A stretch of DNA of 64,000 nt from an uncultured Prevotella sp. GTDB lineage: Bacteria > Bacteroidota > Bacteroidia > Bacteroidales > Bacteroidaceae. Positions 1 through 7,965 of this stretch are shown in pieces (the first letter of the stretch is position 1; each line of letters starts with the position of its first letter). Both the position numbers and the translations under genes were made by a program. Location of the stretch: assembly GCA_902495455.1 (NCBI GenBank), contig CABUXJ010000009.1:1-64000 (forward strand), read 5' to 3'. The notes beneath the pieces were generated by a model. It searched no databases. It had not been told where the DNA came from and saw only the letters and a list, made by a program, of their open reading frames with translations.

Positions 1-109
1 GCTATGCAATAAGCTGTCAGCAGGACCAAGGCAAAATAATGGCGCGACTGATGACCATTGAGTGTATTTGCAAAATTCGCTCTACGGCCATCAGCCACGC
101 GACCTTATT

Positions 110-167
110 CCCCGCTTTTCTTCGGGCGGATGGTAGTGCAACGTCATCCGCCCGAAGAAAAGCGGGG
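110..167. repeat. 23-bp perfect inverted repeat (hairpin)
   Basis: Arms 110-132 and 145-167 are perfect reverse complements of 23 bp around a 12-base loop. The arms contain the word CTTTTCTTCGGGCGGATG. No gene ends close by and no T-run follows either arm, so this looks like a palindromic repeat element rather than an ordinary terminator. Confidence 0.8.
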
Positions 168-569
168 CGGCATTGTAAAATAATAAGAATTTTCACAAAC
201 ATACAATTCCGACTATTTCACAAACATCATTTTTTCGGTAATTTTTAGGCAAGCGGCCACAATTCGGGCGGCAACCGCTAAAAAAAATGACGTTCGCAAT
301 CAAAAACCGAACGCAAAACGGGCAGAATAAGACCATTTTGCACAATTTTTCCACTATCGAAAATCGCAAAAGGCTGAAACGCAGCAATTTAGCCTTTTGC
401 AGTAAATTTGCGCAGCAAATCACTGCTTTAGCAGCCCCCACCGCCCTACGTAAGAAACGGCAATTACCTTATCTTTTGGAGCGGAATATGTAAACACATT
501 TCTATATTTTTCATCCTTTGGCAATTACGAAACAGGTGAAAAGCTGCAAGGCAATTGCCAAACAATATC

Positions 570-628
570 TATTACAAAGCAATATAAGTTGTTTTACTTT
601 GCAATATAGGTTGTTTTACTTTGTAATA
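570..628. repeat. Short direct and inverted repeats, AT-rich
   Basis: GTTGTTTTACTTTG occurs at 589-602 and again at 611-624, each followed by a YAATA word, a 22-bp step. The cluster is bounded by the 10-bp inverted pair TATTACAAAG (570-579) and CTTTGTAATA (619-628). It may be a protein-binding or recombination site next to the element's end. Function is unknown. Confidence 0.6.
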
Positions 629-663
629 CCATCATACAGACAAAACATATTGAAAGTTATGAT

Positions 664-700
664 TTAAAAAAGGTCTTTGGCGTAATCACCAAAGACCTTA
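664..700 (-). terminator. Rho-independent terminator, end of phage-like operon
   Basis: Arms 670-680 and 689-699 (AAGGTCTTTGG and its complement) form an 11-bp stem. Read on the minus strand the stem is followed by a run of T. It lies 36 bases beyond the DUF5053 stop codon and closes the minus-strand operon. Confidence 0.85.
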
Positions 701-735
701 AATATATGCGCCGGAAGCTCACCGGCGACTTGTGT

Positions 736-1029
736 TCAAATAACGGTTGCAATATTAACCGGAGCTTTTATTTTTTCCGCTGCACGGCGTATGCGGTCTG
801 CAAGGTCACAAAGAGCGCCGCTAAGCTGTTCTGCCTCCTCTGGGGTAAACCCTCCGACTCCTCCATTACCGTCTATCCCGTACATTTTATGTTGAAACCA
901 AGACATTGATTTCCCGTTATTAAAATAATCACGTTTAATCTCACGCCATGACACAGCCAAATAAATGTCACTCATACGTTGCTTCATATCAGATATGAGC
1001 ACGTCCTGTTTCTTTGTTACGATTTCCAT
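736..1029 (-). CDS. DUF5053-like small phage protein
   Basis: A 97-residue cytoplasmic protein with no signal peptide or membrane segment. The stretch YLAVSWREIKRDYF, a central IDGNGGVGGFTPEEAEQL motif and a helical tail (LCDLADRIRRAAEKI) match, from memory, the DUF5053 family common in Bacteroidales prophages, whose function is unknown. It is the last gene before the terminator at 664-700 and follows a 53-residue gene that has its own host-type promoter, so both may be expressed in the integrated state. The family call is recognition by eye, not a search result. Confidence 0.75.
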   Translation of the reverse strand: MEIVTKKQDVLISDMKQRMSDIYLAVSWREIKRDYFNNGKSMSWFQHKMYGIDGNGGVGGFTPEEAEQLSGALCDLADRIRRAAEKIKAPVNIATVI

Positions 1030-1044
1030 ATTAGTTTTGTTTAG

Positions 1045-1064
1045 GCCCTCCCGATTGGGAGGGC
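1045..1064. terminator. Hairpin between two small genes
   Basis: GCCCTCCC (1045-1052) and GGGAGGGC (1057-1064) form an 8-bp GC-rich stem with loop GATT, just after the stop of the 53-residue gene. The T-rich tract lies on the plus-strand side, so on the minus strand it is more likely a weak attenuator or processing site than a full terminator. Confidence 0.5.
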
Positions 1065-1070
1065 TTGTTT

Positions 1071-1232
1071 TTACTCTTTAGGCATCAATGTCATCCGGTC
1101 AAAGATATCCTGTGCGAATATTAGCAAATCCGGATGACCATTAGGATAGCTATCACAATAATTTCTAATTGCTTTTATCAGCTCTTCCTCACTTTCTGTT
1201 ACTTTTAGTGTAATACTTCTCTTTTCTTTCAT
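1071..1232 (-). CDS. Small hypothetical protein (53 aa)
   Basis: Unrecognised 53-residue protein beginning MKEKRSITLKVTESEEELI. The first half could be a short beta strand followed by a helix, as in ribbon-helix-helix proteins, but this is only a resemblance. The ATG at 1232 is preferred over a TTG 24 bases upstream because the -7 box of its promoter (1259-1266) leaves a short leader that excludes the TTG. It is followed by the DUF5053 gene, probably in one transcript. Confidence 0.6.
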   Translation of the reverse strand: MKEKRSITLKVTESEEELIKAIRNYCDSYPNGHPDLLIFAQDIFDRMTLMPKE

Positions 1233-1258
1233 TTTATTGCTTTTATATTTGAACAATG

Positions 1259-1290
1259 CAAAGATACTATTTTTTTAGATAGTAGCCAAA
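1259..1290 (-). promoter_or_regulatory. Bacteroidota-type promoter for the two small genes
   Basis: On the minus strand, TTTG (1287-1290), a 20-base spacer and TATCTTTG (1259-1266) match the primary sigma factor consensus of Bacteroidota exactly. It separates the two small genes from the terminase operon. Confidence 0.8.
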
Positions 1291-1345
1291 TATTTTACTA
1301 ACTTTTTGCGTAGTACAATGATTATTTAACATTTAAAGACCCATG

Positions 1346-2977
1346 TTATTTGCCGGGATAACTGTTGGCCATGCCGGCCGAAGTCTGGACGACCGGGAAA
1401 CGCTCGGCGCCGATGCAAAGAGTATCGAAGGCATCGGATCCATCAGTGCGCGACTCCAGTTTGTCCTCCTCTGTCTCCACGAGCTTCTCGCCGCGCTTGT
1501 CTTTCTGGCCGTTGTAGACTCCGGCCGAAGTGATGGAAATGAGCAGATCCGGATTGTTGTCACGGTTGATGAGCACCTGATGGTTGGCCTTGCCGCGAAA
1601 CATACGGTTGATGAGAGCGTTCTTCAGGAGATGTTTCATGGGCTGACCAATATAGACAGCTCGAACCACCCATTGCGCACGCCGGAGCTTCTTCTCGATC
1701 TCGGAATGGAAGTCGTTGTTGTGGAGAGCGTAGTTGTTGCCCACAAACGTCGCGTCATAATAGAAGATGACCTGATGACGGCGATGGTATCTATAATAAT
1801 CGAGGAAATCGTCAAGAAGTTCCGGGATCTTACGTTCATATTTAACAAAGAATGATTTGAGGATTCGGAGCTTACCATCTTTACCGACCTGTCCGACGAC
1901 AAGCCAGTTGATATTGGCATTTGCGTCAAATGCTATTATCAGCGGTAAGTCCTTGTCGAGGTCGCCATCCATACGACAGTCTTCTGTCTTGAGTTTACCC
2001 GCATCCAAATTCTGGAGGTTAAGAACCGAGGTATTAGGAGCCGTATATAGATTGACCGATTCGCGCATACCTCCATAAAAGCCATCTGCCGAGATGCCGA
2101 TGCGCCGGCACATGATGGACGTAGCGAATGTCAATGGCGGAAGCTCGCGCTTCATGCGTCGGATGAAATCCTCGCCGAGCAGAGCGAGATTTTCGACCGA
2201 CGTATATTCTTTGTATAACAAGCACTTAGAACGGAAGGAATCAAGCTGTGCGTTAAGCTGCTGCAGCTGACGCTCGTAGTATGCGGTCCGCTCCGGATAT
2301 TTGACCATGCGCCGACGAACGACCCAGATCTGATATACGAGTCCCTCCATGACCTCGACAAGCTCAGGATCCATTTCATCCTTGTACTTCAGGAACCAGG
2401 ACCCCTGTTTGGTAATGGGCATGTCGGACGTGATGGTCATTCCGTGGTGCATGAAGTGCTTGCCGAAATACATCTGATTGCCGCGGTTGGCCTGAAATGT
2501 CTCATCTTTAAGACGTTCGTAATCAATGAATTTCGCCTCGTCGATGATGAGATAGTCGAGTGACATAGAGTTGGACGTGCCCGTGCGGTCCTGGCTGATG
2601 ATATTGCAGACGCTGCCATTATAGAACGAGATGGTGTTTTCCCAATTGGCCGGGACGAACAGCGGAGATTTCCAGTGCAACGCCTTCCACGGTTTTTTGC
2701 CGACGGTGTAATGTATGTCACGCTTGAAGCCCCATCGCTCGAGATGAATCAGCATGGACGGCAGGATATTGGTCAGACAACGCTTGACTGATGGCGCTAC
2801 GAATCCACCCATCGAGCCCGGCATGCCCTGAAAAGCTGTCTGAAGGCGCTTGGCCTGTACAGCACCCTTGCCGAAGCCACGCCCACAGACGGCCACGAGG
2901 TCACGCGGCATCATGGACAGCATGTAGTACTGCCCATCATTGAAAAACTGTCTATTCGTCTGCTGAGTCTCCGTCAT
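1346..2977 (-). CDS. Phage terminase large subunit
   Basis: A 543-residue DNA-packaging motor of normal family length. The N-terminal ATPase has a Walker A loop, CGRGFGKG (31-38), a Walker B strand ending LIIDEAKF with D146 and E147, and a coupling motif ITSDMP near residue 185. The C-terminal part has IIAFDANANINWLVVG near residue 345, the usual first acidic strand of the RNase H-like nuclease. It would cut concatemeric DNA and pump it into preformed heads through a portal, yet no portal gene is visible in the window. The start overlaps the end of the preceding gene by 26 bases, so the two are probably translationally coupled. Confidence 0.92.
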   Translation of the reverse strand: MTETQQTNRQFFNDGQYYMLSMMPRDLVAVCGRGFGKGAVQAKRLQTAFQGMPGSMGGFVAPSVKRCLTNILPSMLIHLERWGFKRDIHYTVGKKPWKALHWKSPLFVPANWENTISFYNGSVCNIISQDRTGTSNSMSLDYLIIDEAKFIDYERLKDETFQANRGNQMYFGKHFMHHGMTITSDMPITKQGSWFLKYKDEMDPELVEVMEGLVYQIWVVRRRMVKYPERTAYYERQLQQLNAQLDSFRSKCLLYKEYTSVENLALLGEDFIRRMKRELPPLTFATSIMCRRIGISADGFYGGMRESVNLYTAPNTSVLNLQNLDAGKLKTEDCRMDGDLDKDLPLIIAFDANANINWLVVGQVGKDGKLRILKSFFVKYERKIPELLDDFLDYYRYHRRHQVIFYYDATFVGNNYALHNNDFHSEIEKKLRRAQWVVRAVYIGQPMKHLLKNALINRMFRGKANHQVLINRDNNPDLLISITSAGVYNGQKDKRGEKLVETEEDKLESRTDGSDAFDTLCIGAERFPVVQTSAGMANSYPGK

Positions 2978-3548
2978 CTGTCTCCACCTCCTGATAATCT
3001 ACAAATTCGACATTGTCAGACATGTATTTCTTGTTGAGTTTGCGGATGCGGCCACGCAGATCCGGAATACGCTCGATGCCGAGAACTGTCGGATCATCAG
3101 TCGGCTCGAAGTTCTGAGGTACAATCTTGTCGAACTCCAGTTCCGGCTCGTCAGGCTTGTCCGTGCGGTTATTGAGGATGCGAGCCTTCTCGATGGCCGC
3201 CACCGCCTTGTGCTCACCGGCACGACGTGCCGCCTTCAGGTCCTGCTCGAGATCTTGGTTAATCTTCCACCGCATGAAATCCCTGTTAGCCTGTTGCATA
3301 TTGCCAAGAAGAATCTGCACCAGCCGCACGTCGTCATACGCCTGTGCGCGGTTTACGCGAAACATGGCCATATCGAACTGCACGATGTCCTTGTCGAACT
3401 TGTCGGGAAATTGCAGCCAATAGGAATAGGCGCCCCGCAATCGATGCAACCTCTCGAGGATTGCCGGATTGATGTGCAACTCGCGCAGTTCGTCGTCATT
3501 GAGGACAATATACCGCTGATACTCGTCGATGTGAACAGGAAGGCTCAT
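2952..3548 (-). CDS. Probable terminase small subunit
   Basis: A 198-residue, highly charged, mostly helical protein directly upstream of and overlapping the large terminase gene. That position and the acidic tail (VETDDGDSADE) suit a small terminase, which recognises phage DNA and hands it to the large subunit. The middle is rich in Arg and Lys (DLKAARRAGEHKAVAAIEKA), compatible with a coiled or DNA-binding helix. I do not see a clear HTH in it. The preceding 93-residue protein has a better HTH-like segment, so the two may share the role. Confidence 0.6.
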   Translation of the reverse strand: MSLPVHIDEYQRYIVLNDDELRELHINPAILERLHRLRGAYSYWLQFPDKFDKDIVQFDMAMFRVNRAQAYDDVRLVQILLGNMQQANRDFMRWKINQDLEQDLKAARRAGEHKAVAAIEKARILNNRTDKPDEPELEFDKIVPQNFEPTDDPTVLGIERIPDLRGRIRKLNKKYMSDNVEFVDYQEVETDDGDSADE

Positions 3549-3570
3549 ATATAATAATGTATGGAAGCGA

Positions 3571-3852
3571 TTATGAAGCGATATCCGAGAGCAGCGTCAT
3601 GATGCGCCGCTGGCATTCCGCTATCGCAGCCGGAGAACCGGCCGAAGCCGTGTCGATAATGTTACGGCGCAGGACGTTGGCGGTCGTCGCTAACCCTCCA
3701 TAATACGCACGTCTGACCGGATGGCCGGGCGTAGCGATGTCGTCAGAGAGCTGCATCTCATCAATACCCAAAAGGAATGATATCTCCATCGGAGACATCA
3801 GTTCTGCAGCTTTCTCTTTGATTTCGCTCAGTAAGTCTGTTGAATAATCCAT
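3571..3852 (-). CDS. Small HTH-like protein, possible packaging accessory
   Basis: A 93-residue protein. Residues 18-40, including SPMEISFLLGIDEMQL, resemble the helix-turn-helix found at the front of many small terminases, and the rest is helical (RRAYYGGLATTANVLRRNI). It lies just upstream of the 198-residue small-terminase candidate. Its first 91 bases overlap the end of the PLD-like gene in another frame, an unusually long overlap. A start at an internal Met (residue 18 or 21) would shorten it. Function is inferred from position only. Confidence 0.6.
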   Translation of the reverse strand: MDYSTDLLSEIKEKAAELMSPMEISFLLGIDEMQLSDDIATPGHPVRRAYYGGLATTANVLRRNIIDTASAGSPAAIAECQRRIMTLLSDIAS

Positions 3853-4336
3853 TTAGTTGAAGAGAATGATCATTGACTATAGCACTCAATCCTGCATATA
3901 TCTCCCGGAATGTCTCTCGCGACGTAGAGACGAGAGTACACTCCGCGCGGTCTCCGTATGTCTGGTTCTGCGAACTGATGACCGCGACCTGCCAATCATC
4001 GTTACAAACCAGGACAACCTTGGAATGGTTCATCGACAGATATACGTCATCGAAGCAGTTCTGCATAAGACGATACAGATTAATGGTCTTCTGCGATGCC
4101 TTCAAGTCGGCGATAAGCACCGAATGGTTGATGAGCCGCTTGCAGCGGAGCCGGTAGAAGCCCGACAGGAAAGCGTCAGACGTCGAAAACGTGCTGACGT
4201 AGACATCGGCCGGCCCGGTCTGCTTGAGAATCCAGTCAAGCAGACCGAGCGTATGAAGTCCGATGCCAAGGTAGGTTTGACACGGGCAATCCTTGAGCGG
4301 CTTGAGTATTGAAGATACGCTACGTCCCTTGCCCAT
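3761..4336 (-). CDS. PLD-like domain protein of the phage-like element
   Basis: A 191-residue protein. NHSKVVLVCND near residues 108-118 followed by SSQNQTYGDRAE has the H-x-K core and downstream Asn/Glu pattern of a phospholipase D/nuclease active site. The second HKD motif of classic enzymes is absent, so activity would need a dimer, as in Nuc-type nucleases. No signal peptide is visible. It lies between head genes and terminase genes, and its start abuts the stop of the 278-residue protein (4336). It could be a nuclease used in packaging or in attacking competing DNA. This is inference. Confidence 0.65.
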   Translation of the reverse strand: MGKGRSVSSILKPLKDCPCQTYLGIGLHTLGLLDWILKQTGPADVYVSTFSTSDAFLSGFYRLRCKRLINHSVLIADLKASQKTINLYRLMQNCFDDVYLSMNHSKVVLVCNDDWQVAVISSQNQTYGDRAECTLVSTSRETFREIYAGLSAIVNDHSLQLNGLFNRLTERNQRESCRTDVSDGDIIPFGY

Positions 4337-5172
4337 TACTCAAAAACGACACCAAGAGGTTGGAGTTTGCCACGGATGTCATCACCGATGACCTGACCAT
4401 TGCGAACAAGCAACGTCACGCGCTTCTGGACCTTAGACAGGAGCTTGGAATAATTGTCACGAGTCTTCTCTGTAACATCTTCATTCCGGCCCTCTTGCGC
4501 GAGCGTCAACAGAGCATCGATATTCTTGGAGAGATATGACCGTGCGTTGTTAATATCCCGAGCCGTTGTAGCAGCGTCGGCCGGCACGACATCAGCCGTG
4601 TCGTCCGACGTCACTGCCGGACCCTGCACTACGAAATCATCGTAGGAATTCATGGCCTCCTTGTACTTATACCAGGAGTCCCTGAGCGCCGCCAGATGGG
4701 TGTATCGTTCACACGGTCTTGCGATAGCACGACAGGTCTCATAGAGCTGCTTGATGCGCTGCCATCGCTCGATATTATCAGACCATAAACGCTGAATCTC
4801 CGGCGGTAGGCTGTCGTGATCAGCGCGGATACCCTTGTGCAGAGGAAGGTCGATTTGCTCCGGCGGACGGTTGTCATTGTCCTCCGGTTCCGCTTCTATG
4901 GCCTCCGCAACAGGCGGCATTATCTCGTTGTTAAGCTCAATGACATCTTCGCGCGTCATGTCATCGAGCCTCGCCGGCAGGAACTTGCCCAGCTCGTAGC
5001 GTATTTTGTCGACCAATCGTAAAGGATTGCGCGTGATCTGATTGAACAGCGCACGATTGCGGTTGACCTGCAGCATCATGAGAGCGCCGGACATGATATC
5101 TTCGCGGTCGGTATGTTCAGGCTTTGCGAGCCACTCCTGAATTTTTTTTGTTAAGACTCTATCAGTTTTCAT
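4336..5172 (-). CDS. Hypothetical phage protein (278 aa)
   Basis: Unrecognised. It has an N-terminal helical region (MKTDRVLTKKIQEWLAKPEH, then a segment ending RALFNQITRNP), an acidic linker near residues 85-110, a Trp-rich helical middle (LWSDNIERWQRIKQLYE) and a basic C-terminal coil (DNYSKLLSKVQKRVTLLVRNG). At 278 residues it is short for a portal protein and has no portal-like features I can name. A head-completion, packaging or regulatory role is possible. It follows an attenuator-like hairpin, so it may be expressed at a lower level than the capsid genes. Confidence 0.6.
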   Translation of the reverse strand: MKTDRVLTKKIQEWLAKPEHTDREDIMSGALMMLQVNRNRALFNQITRNPLRLVDKIRYELGKFLPARLDDMTREDVIELNNEIMPPVAEAIEAEPEDNDNRPPEQIDLPLHKGIRADHDSLPPEIQRLWSDNIERWQRIKQLYETCRAIARPCERYTHLAALRDSWYKYKEAMNSYDDFVVQGPAVTSDDTADVVPADAATTARDINNARSYLSKNIDALLTLAQEGRNEDVTEKTRDNYSKLLSKVQKRVTLLVRNGQVIGDDIRGKLQPLGVVFE

Positions 5173-5188
5173 GTAACTAAAAAATTAA

Positions 5189-5228
5189 AAGGGATGACCG
5201 GGACAGTATGCGTCCGTGGCCATCCCTG
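5189..5228 (-). terminator. Attenuator-like terminator inside the late operon
   Basis: AGGGATG and GGGAC near 5190-5204 pair with GTCC and CATCCCT near 5212-5227, with G-U or bulged positions between. The minus strand then runs into TTTTAATTTTTT. It lies 14 bases upstream of the 278-residue gene and would separate abundant head proteins from packaging proteins. Confidence 0.6.
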
Positions 5229-5255
5229 AAAGACATTATATTACCCCAGAATGTT

Positions 5256-5858
5256 TCAACCTTCAGTATCAACCATCGGTTTGCCTGTGGCGCCACTGAT
5301 GACACCTTCTGACGTGAGAATCTTGCCCGGATAGAACGGGGTGGGATACTCGTCGTCTGCGGCAATCTCGAGAGTGGTCTGATTAGCATCGGTCGTGCTC
5401 TTGCCGCTGTTCTGAGACAGCTTCAGTTCAGGCGTGAACGCCTCGGAGCCGACCAAACGATACTTACCATTGCGCTGCGGCACGAGATACAGCATCTCGT
5501 CGTTGTTAGCCTCCGCGATATAACCGGTCGCCTCCTCTTCCGTTCCCGGGAGATTGACCGTCACCGTGTTCTTGAAGGTCTTGCTGCCGTAAGAGCCCTG
5601 ATTTTCGGACTTCATCTCACCATCGTTAGGTACGATGGCGAGGCGATGCCAGTATTTGTCAGCGGCGAGAACGAAGTCACCCTCATATACAGCCACCTTG
5701 GCCATCTCCTTGACCTTGTCGCGGTCGATGGTCGGATAGCTGATAACATCACGTTTGCTGATACCGTAGATATAACTGCGTACTCCCGGCATGGACTTTT
5801 GTCCGGCGCAGAAGTTGACATCATCATACAGCGTTGCGCTGTCAGTACACTTTCCCAT
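5256..5858 (-). CDS. Structural-like protein (200 aa), decoration or tube candidate
   Basis: A 200-residue, beta-rich protein immediately after the probable capsid gene. Its middle (PQRNGKYRLVGSEAF) and the following strands (QTTLEIAADDEYPTPFYPG) parallel ADGRYRLLGSCERPF and QLKEVTVTYSNNRFIPVI in the 147-residue protein at 7966-8409, suggesting a shared fold or ancient duplication. Candidates are head decoration, head-tail joining or tail-tube-like protein, and the sequence alone does not choose. No signal peptide is seen. Confidence 0.6.
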   Translation of the reverse strand: MGKCTDSATLYDDVNFCAGQKSMPGVRSYIYGISKRDVISYPTIDRDKVKEMAKVAVYEGDFVLAADKYWHRLAIVPNDGEMKSENQGSYGSKTFKNTVTVNLPGTEEEATGYIAEANNDEMLYLVPQRNGKYRLVGSEAFTPELKLSQNSGKSTTDANQTTLEIAADDEYPTPFYPGKILTSEGVISGATGKPMVDTEG

Positions 5859-5877
5859 ACATATATATGTTTAATTG

Positions 5878-6840
5878 TTAAGCCTCGACCGTGGCATAGC
5901 AACCGAACTCAGGCGATAGAGAACGGATCTGACAGCCGAAGAGCATGTTGCAAATGAAGTCAAGATAATAGTGAGACTTCAGAGACTTCTCGATGATGAC
6001 ATCGTTGTACTCCTTGGAGAGGTTCATGCCGACAATCAGGTTCGACTTTGTTGTGAGCTTCAGTTTACCTGCAGACACATTGTTCAGCGGTACGATCTCA
6101 CATTTGCCCATCGATCCCTCGAGGATAGGCTTGTCAAACGACTTGTTGTACGGAAGAGAACCATGATTCATCTGATAAGAATCGCAGTATTTCCAGTACT
6201 CATCAAAAGTACAGAAGAGCTGCGTCTTGCCACTGATGAGCTTGGGACTGGCAGCGCGAAAGAAACTCTTGAAGACATCTTCGGCATTCTCCGTCGTAAT
6301 CTCCGGGATTTCGATTAGGTTCTTGTTGGCTGCGGAGATATTGCCCGCCTCAATCTCCTGATCAATGATTGTCTCGAAGCCATCGAAGTATTCGGAAGTC
6401 TTGCGACTGCCGTCGACGTGCTTCGCGGTCCAGAGATTGTCATGCAGTGACTCGCCCAACTTGCCCATGAGGTATGCGAGGACAATCTTTGTGATGGGGA
6501 CGTTTTTGAGTCCGTCGCCTTTGAGGATGCTTGATCCATAAATGGACTTCAGCACGGAGTTCGGGTCGAACTGTTTGACGCAGTTACCGTGATGAGTCTC
6601 GAGCGTGCGGCCGATAATCTTTATATCCTCCTCATCGAGAGCGTTCGGATCGTAGTTACCGATCTCCATGCTGCCATGTAGTTCGCCGGTCGTCTCCTTG
6701 AAACGAACACCGAGATGCAACGTACAATAACGCAGGGCGTCAGCCAGTGCGAACACAGGCTGAAGAATGAGTTCACTGCGGTAGGTGTGGAACGATTTGT
6801 TCAGTTCCTCCGGTGTGATATTTACTGCTCCTGTTGCCAT
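5878..6840 (-). CDS. Probable major capsid protein
   Basis: A 320-residue protein starting two bases downstream of the prohead protease stop, the usual place for a major capsid gene. Mixed alpha/beta content, a helical N-terminal arm (NITPEELNKSFHTYRSELIL) and a C-terminal segment (LDFICNMLFGCQIRSLSPEFG) fit an HK97-type capsid subunit, and the length is typical. It would assemble into the procapsid cleaved by the upstream protease. I rely on gene order and general character, so a structure prediction is needed to confirm the fold. Confidence 0.75.
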   Translation of the reverse strand: MATGAVNITPEELNKSFHTYRSELILQPVFALADALRYCTLHLGVRFKETTGELHGSMEIGNYDPNALDEEDIKIIGRTLETHHGNCVKQFDPNSVLKSIYGSSILKGDGLKNVPITKIVLAYLMGKLGESLHDNLWTAKHVDGSRKTSEYFDGFETIIDQEIEAGNISAANKNLIEIPEITTENAEDVFKSFFRAASPKLISGKTQLFCTFDEYWKYCDSYQMNHGSLPYNKSFDKPILEGSMGKCEIVPLNNVSAGKLKLTTKSNLIVGMNLSKEYNDVIIEKSLKSHYYLDFICNMLFGCQIRSLSPEFGCYATVEA

Positions 6841-6842
6841 AA

Positions 6843-7931
6843 TCAGATACCGTTTATGAAGTTAAACAAATCGCGGGCGGATTGTACATTGCCTGTTGTC
6901 TCCTTGCCGGCATGGTCAACACTGTCGGCACCCGGGGCCCCCTTCAGATTTACAATCTGGGTGTCTCTGTCCTTGACGTCTGCTTCGAGCTTGTCAATCT
7001 TGTCACGGAGCGACTTGATTGTCGACTCGTTTTCAGACGCCTTACGCTCTGCCTCTGCGAGATGATCGTCGAGGATTTTGGCGTGCTCGAGACTGATGGT
7101 GATGTTGCCATTAGCATCAGCTTCGAAGCCATCTTTGACGGACAGCAGGCCCGCCAAAGCAGTGAAAATTGTCATTTTCATTTTTGTTGTTGTGTTAGTT
7201 GAGAGCGCGTGTTGGTTACGGAACAGGCTCTGGAACCCCTGCCACGTCTTCTGCAGGAAGTTCGGAGTTGGATTGCCTGACTCATCGACGATAGATGACA
7301 ACCGGCAGTCATCATCGTCAGGGAGTGGCGGTATGCCTGAATCCTTGAAGTTATATGAATTTACGAAATTGCGGATGTAATTCTTGGCTTCAGTCTCGGT
7401 CTCTGCGTCATCGCGGATACTGTCGACAAGTCCGAACTCGACGGCCTGTTGTGCCGTAAGCCAATTAGCCTTGCGCATCTGCGCGAGGTTCTCCTCGATG
7501 GACTTTCCGTTCTTCTCCGAATACATCGAAGCCAGCACGTCGTCGAATGTTTTGAGATCGGCGCGAGTCTTCTGCAGTTCCTTGATATACTCGTCAATCT
7601 GTTCCTTGTTGGTCTGGTCCCACTTGAAGAGAGTGACCGATACGTTGTGAATGAGGAAGAACGAGCCCTTGACGATATCGATGCTCTTGGCTCCAAGCAT
7701 AGCGATTGTCGAGATACTGGCATTCATGCCAAAGGCGTGGGCATATACGCGGCCATGATCGCGGAAAGCCTGATTGAGCTCGAGACCGTCTTTGACGTAG
7801 CCGCCAAGAGAGCAGAAACCGATATGTACATCTTTGTCCCGATTGTTGTTGAGGACATAACGCACATAATCGGCAGAACAGGAGTTCCACCAACCACCGA
7901 TTTCGCCGGATATAACGAGTTGATATTTCAT
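6843..7931 (-). CDS. Prohead protease (ClpP/S14 type) fused to scaffold-like tail
   Basis: A 362-residue head-maturation protease. Residues 1-190 are a ClpP-like fold: GEIGG (9-13), LGGYV (42-46), the nucleophile in GMNASIST (Ser72) and the base in FFLIHNVSV (His95). Residues from about 250 change to a long coiled coil (LAEAERKASENESTIKSL) and end in RDLFNFINGI, like phage scaffolding proteins. Protease-scaffold fusions upstream of capsid genes are known in HK97-like phages. A Bacteroidota -7 box lies at 7950-7957, about 19 bases before the start codon. The capsid gene follows after two bases. Confidence 0.88.
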   Translation of the reverse strand: MKYQLVISGEIGGWWNSCSADYVRYVLNNNRDKDVHIGFCSLGGYVKDGLELNQAFRDHGRVYAHAFGMNASISTIAMLGAKSIDIVKGSFFLIHNVSVTLFKWDQTNKEQIDEYIKELQKTRADLKTFDDVLASMYSEKNGKSIEENLAQMRKANWLTAQQAVEFGLVDSIRDDAETETEAKNYIRNFVNSYNFKDSGIPPLPDDDDCRLSSIVDESGNPTPNFLQKTWQGFQSLFRNQHALSTNTTTKMKMTIFTALAGLLSVKDGFEADANGNITISLEHAKILDDHLAEAERKASENESTIKSLRDKIDKLEADVKDRDTQIVNLKGAPGADSVDHAGKETTGNVQSARDLFNFINGI

Positions 7932-7949
7932 TGTCTATCTTGTTTCTGG

Positions 7950-7957
7950 CAAAGATA
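7950..7957 (-). promoter_or_regulatory. -7 box before the protease-capsid genes
   Basis: TATCTTTG on the minus strand, about 19 bases from the protease start codon. No clear TTTG lies at the -33 position, so it may be weak or need an activator. Confidence 0.5.
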
Positions 7958-7965
7958 GACACTCG

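Larger units (their letters stand above)
1..663. other. Non-coding left flank
   Basis: I see no convincing gene here. Open frames on both strands are short, overlap one another and lack family-like features. The stretch holds a long hairpin (110-167), a 10-bp hairpin (366-375 with 391-400) and an AT-rich repeat cluster (570-628). It lies beyond the terminator that closes the phage-like operon, so it is either the end of that element or host DNA. No attachment site could be recognised. Confidence 0.6.

Noticed and set aside
110..167. Integron attC site
   Set aside because: The arms are a simple perfect palindrome with no R/L box layout, and no gene cassettes or integrase lie nearby.
17..493. 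Short open frames on both strands at the left end
   Set aside because: They overlap one another, follow a palindrome and show no protein-family features or start signals.
4336..5172. Portal protein
   Set aside because: Too short (278 residues) and lacking any portal-like pattern I can name. A structure prediction could still reverse this.
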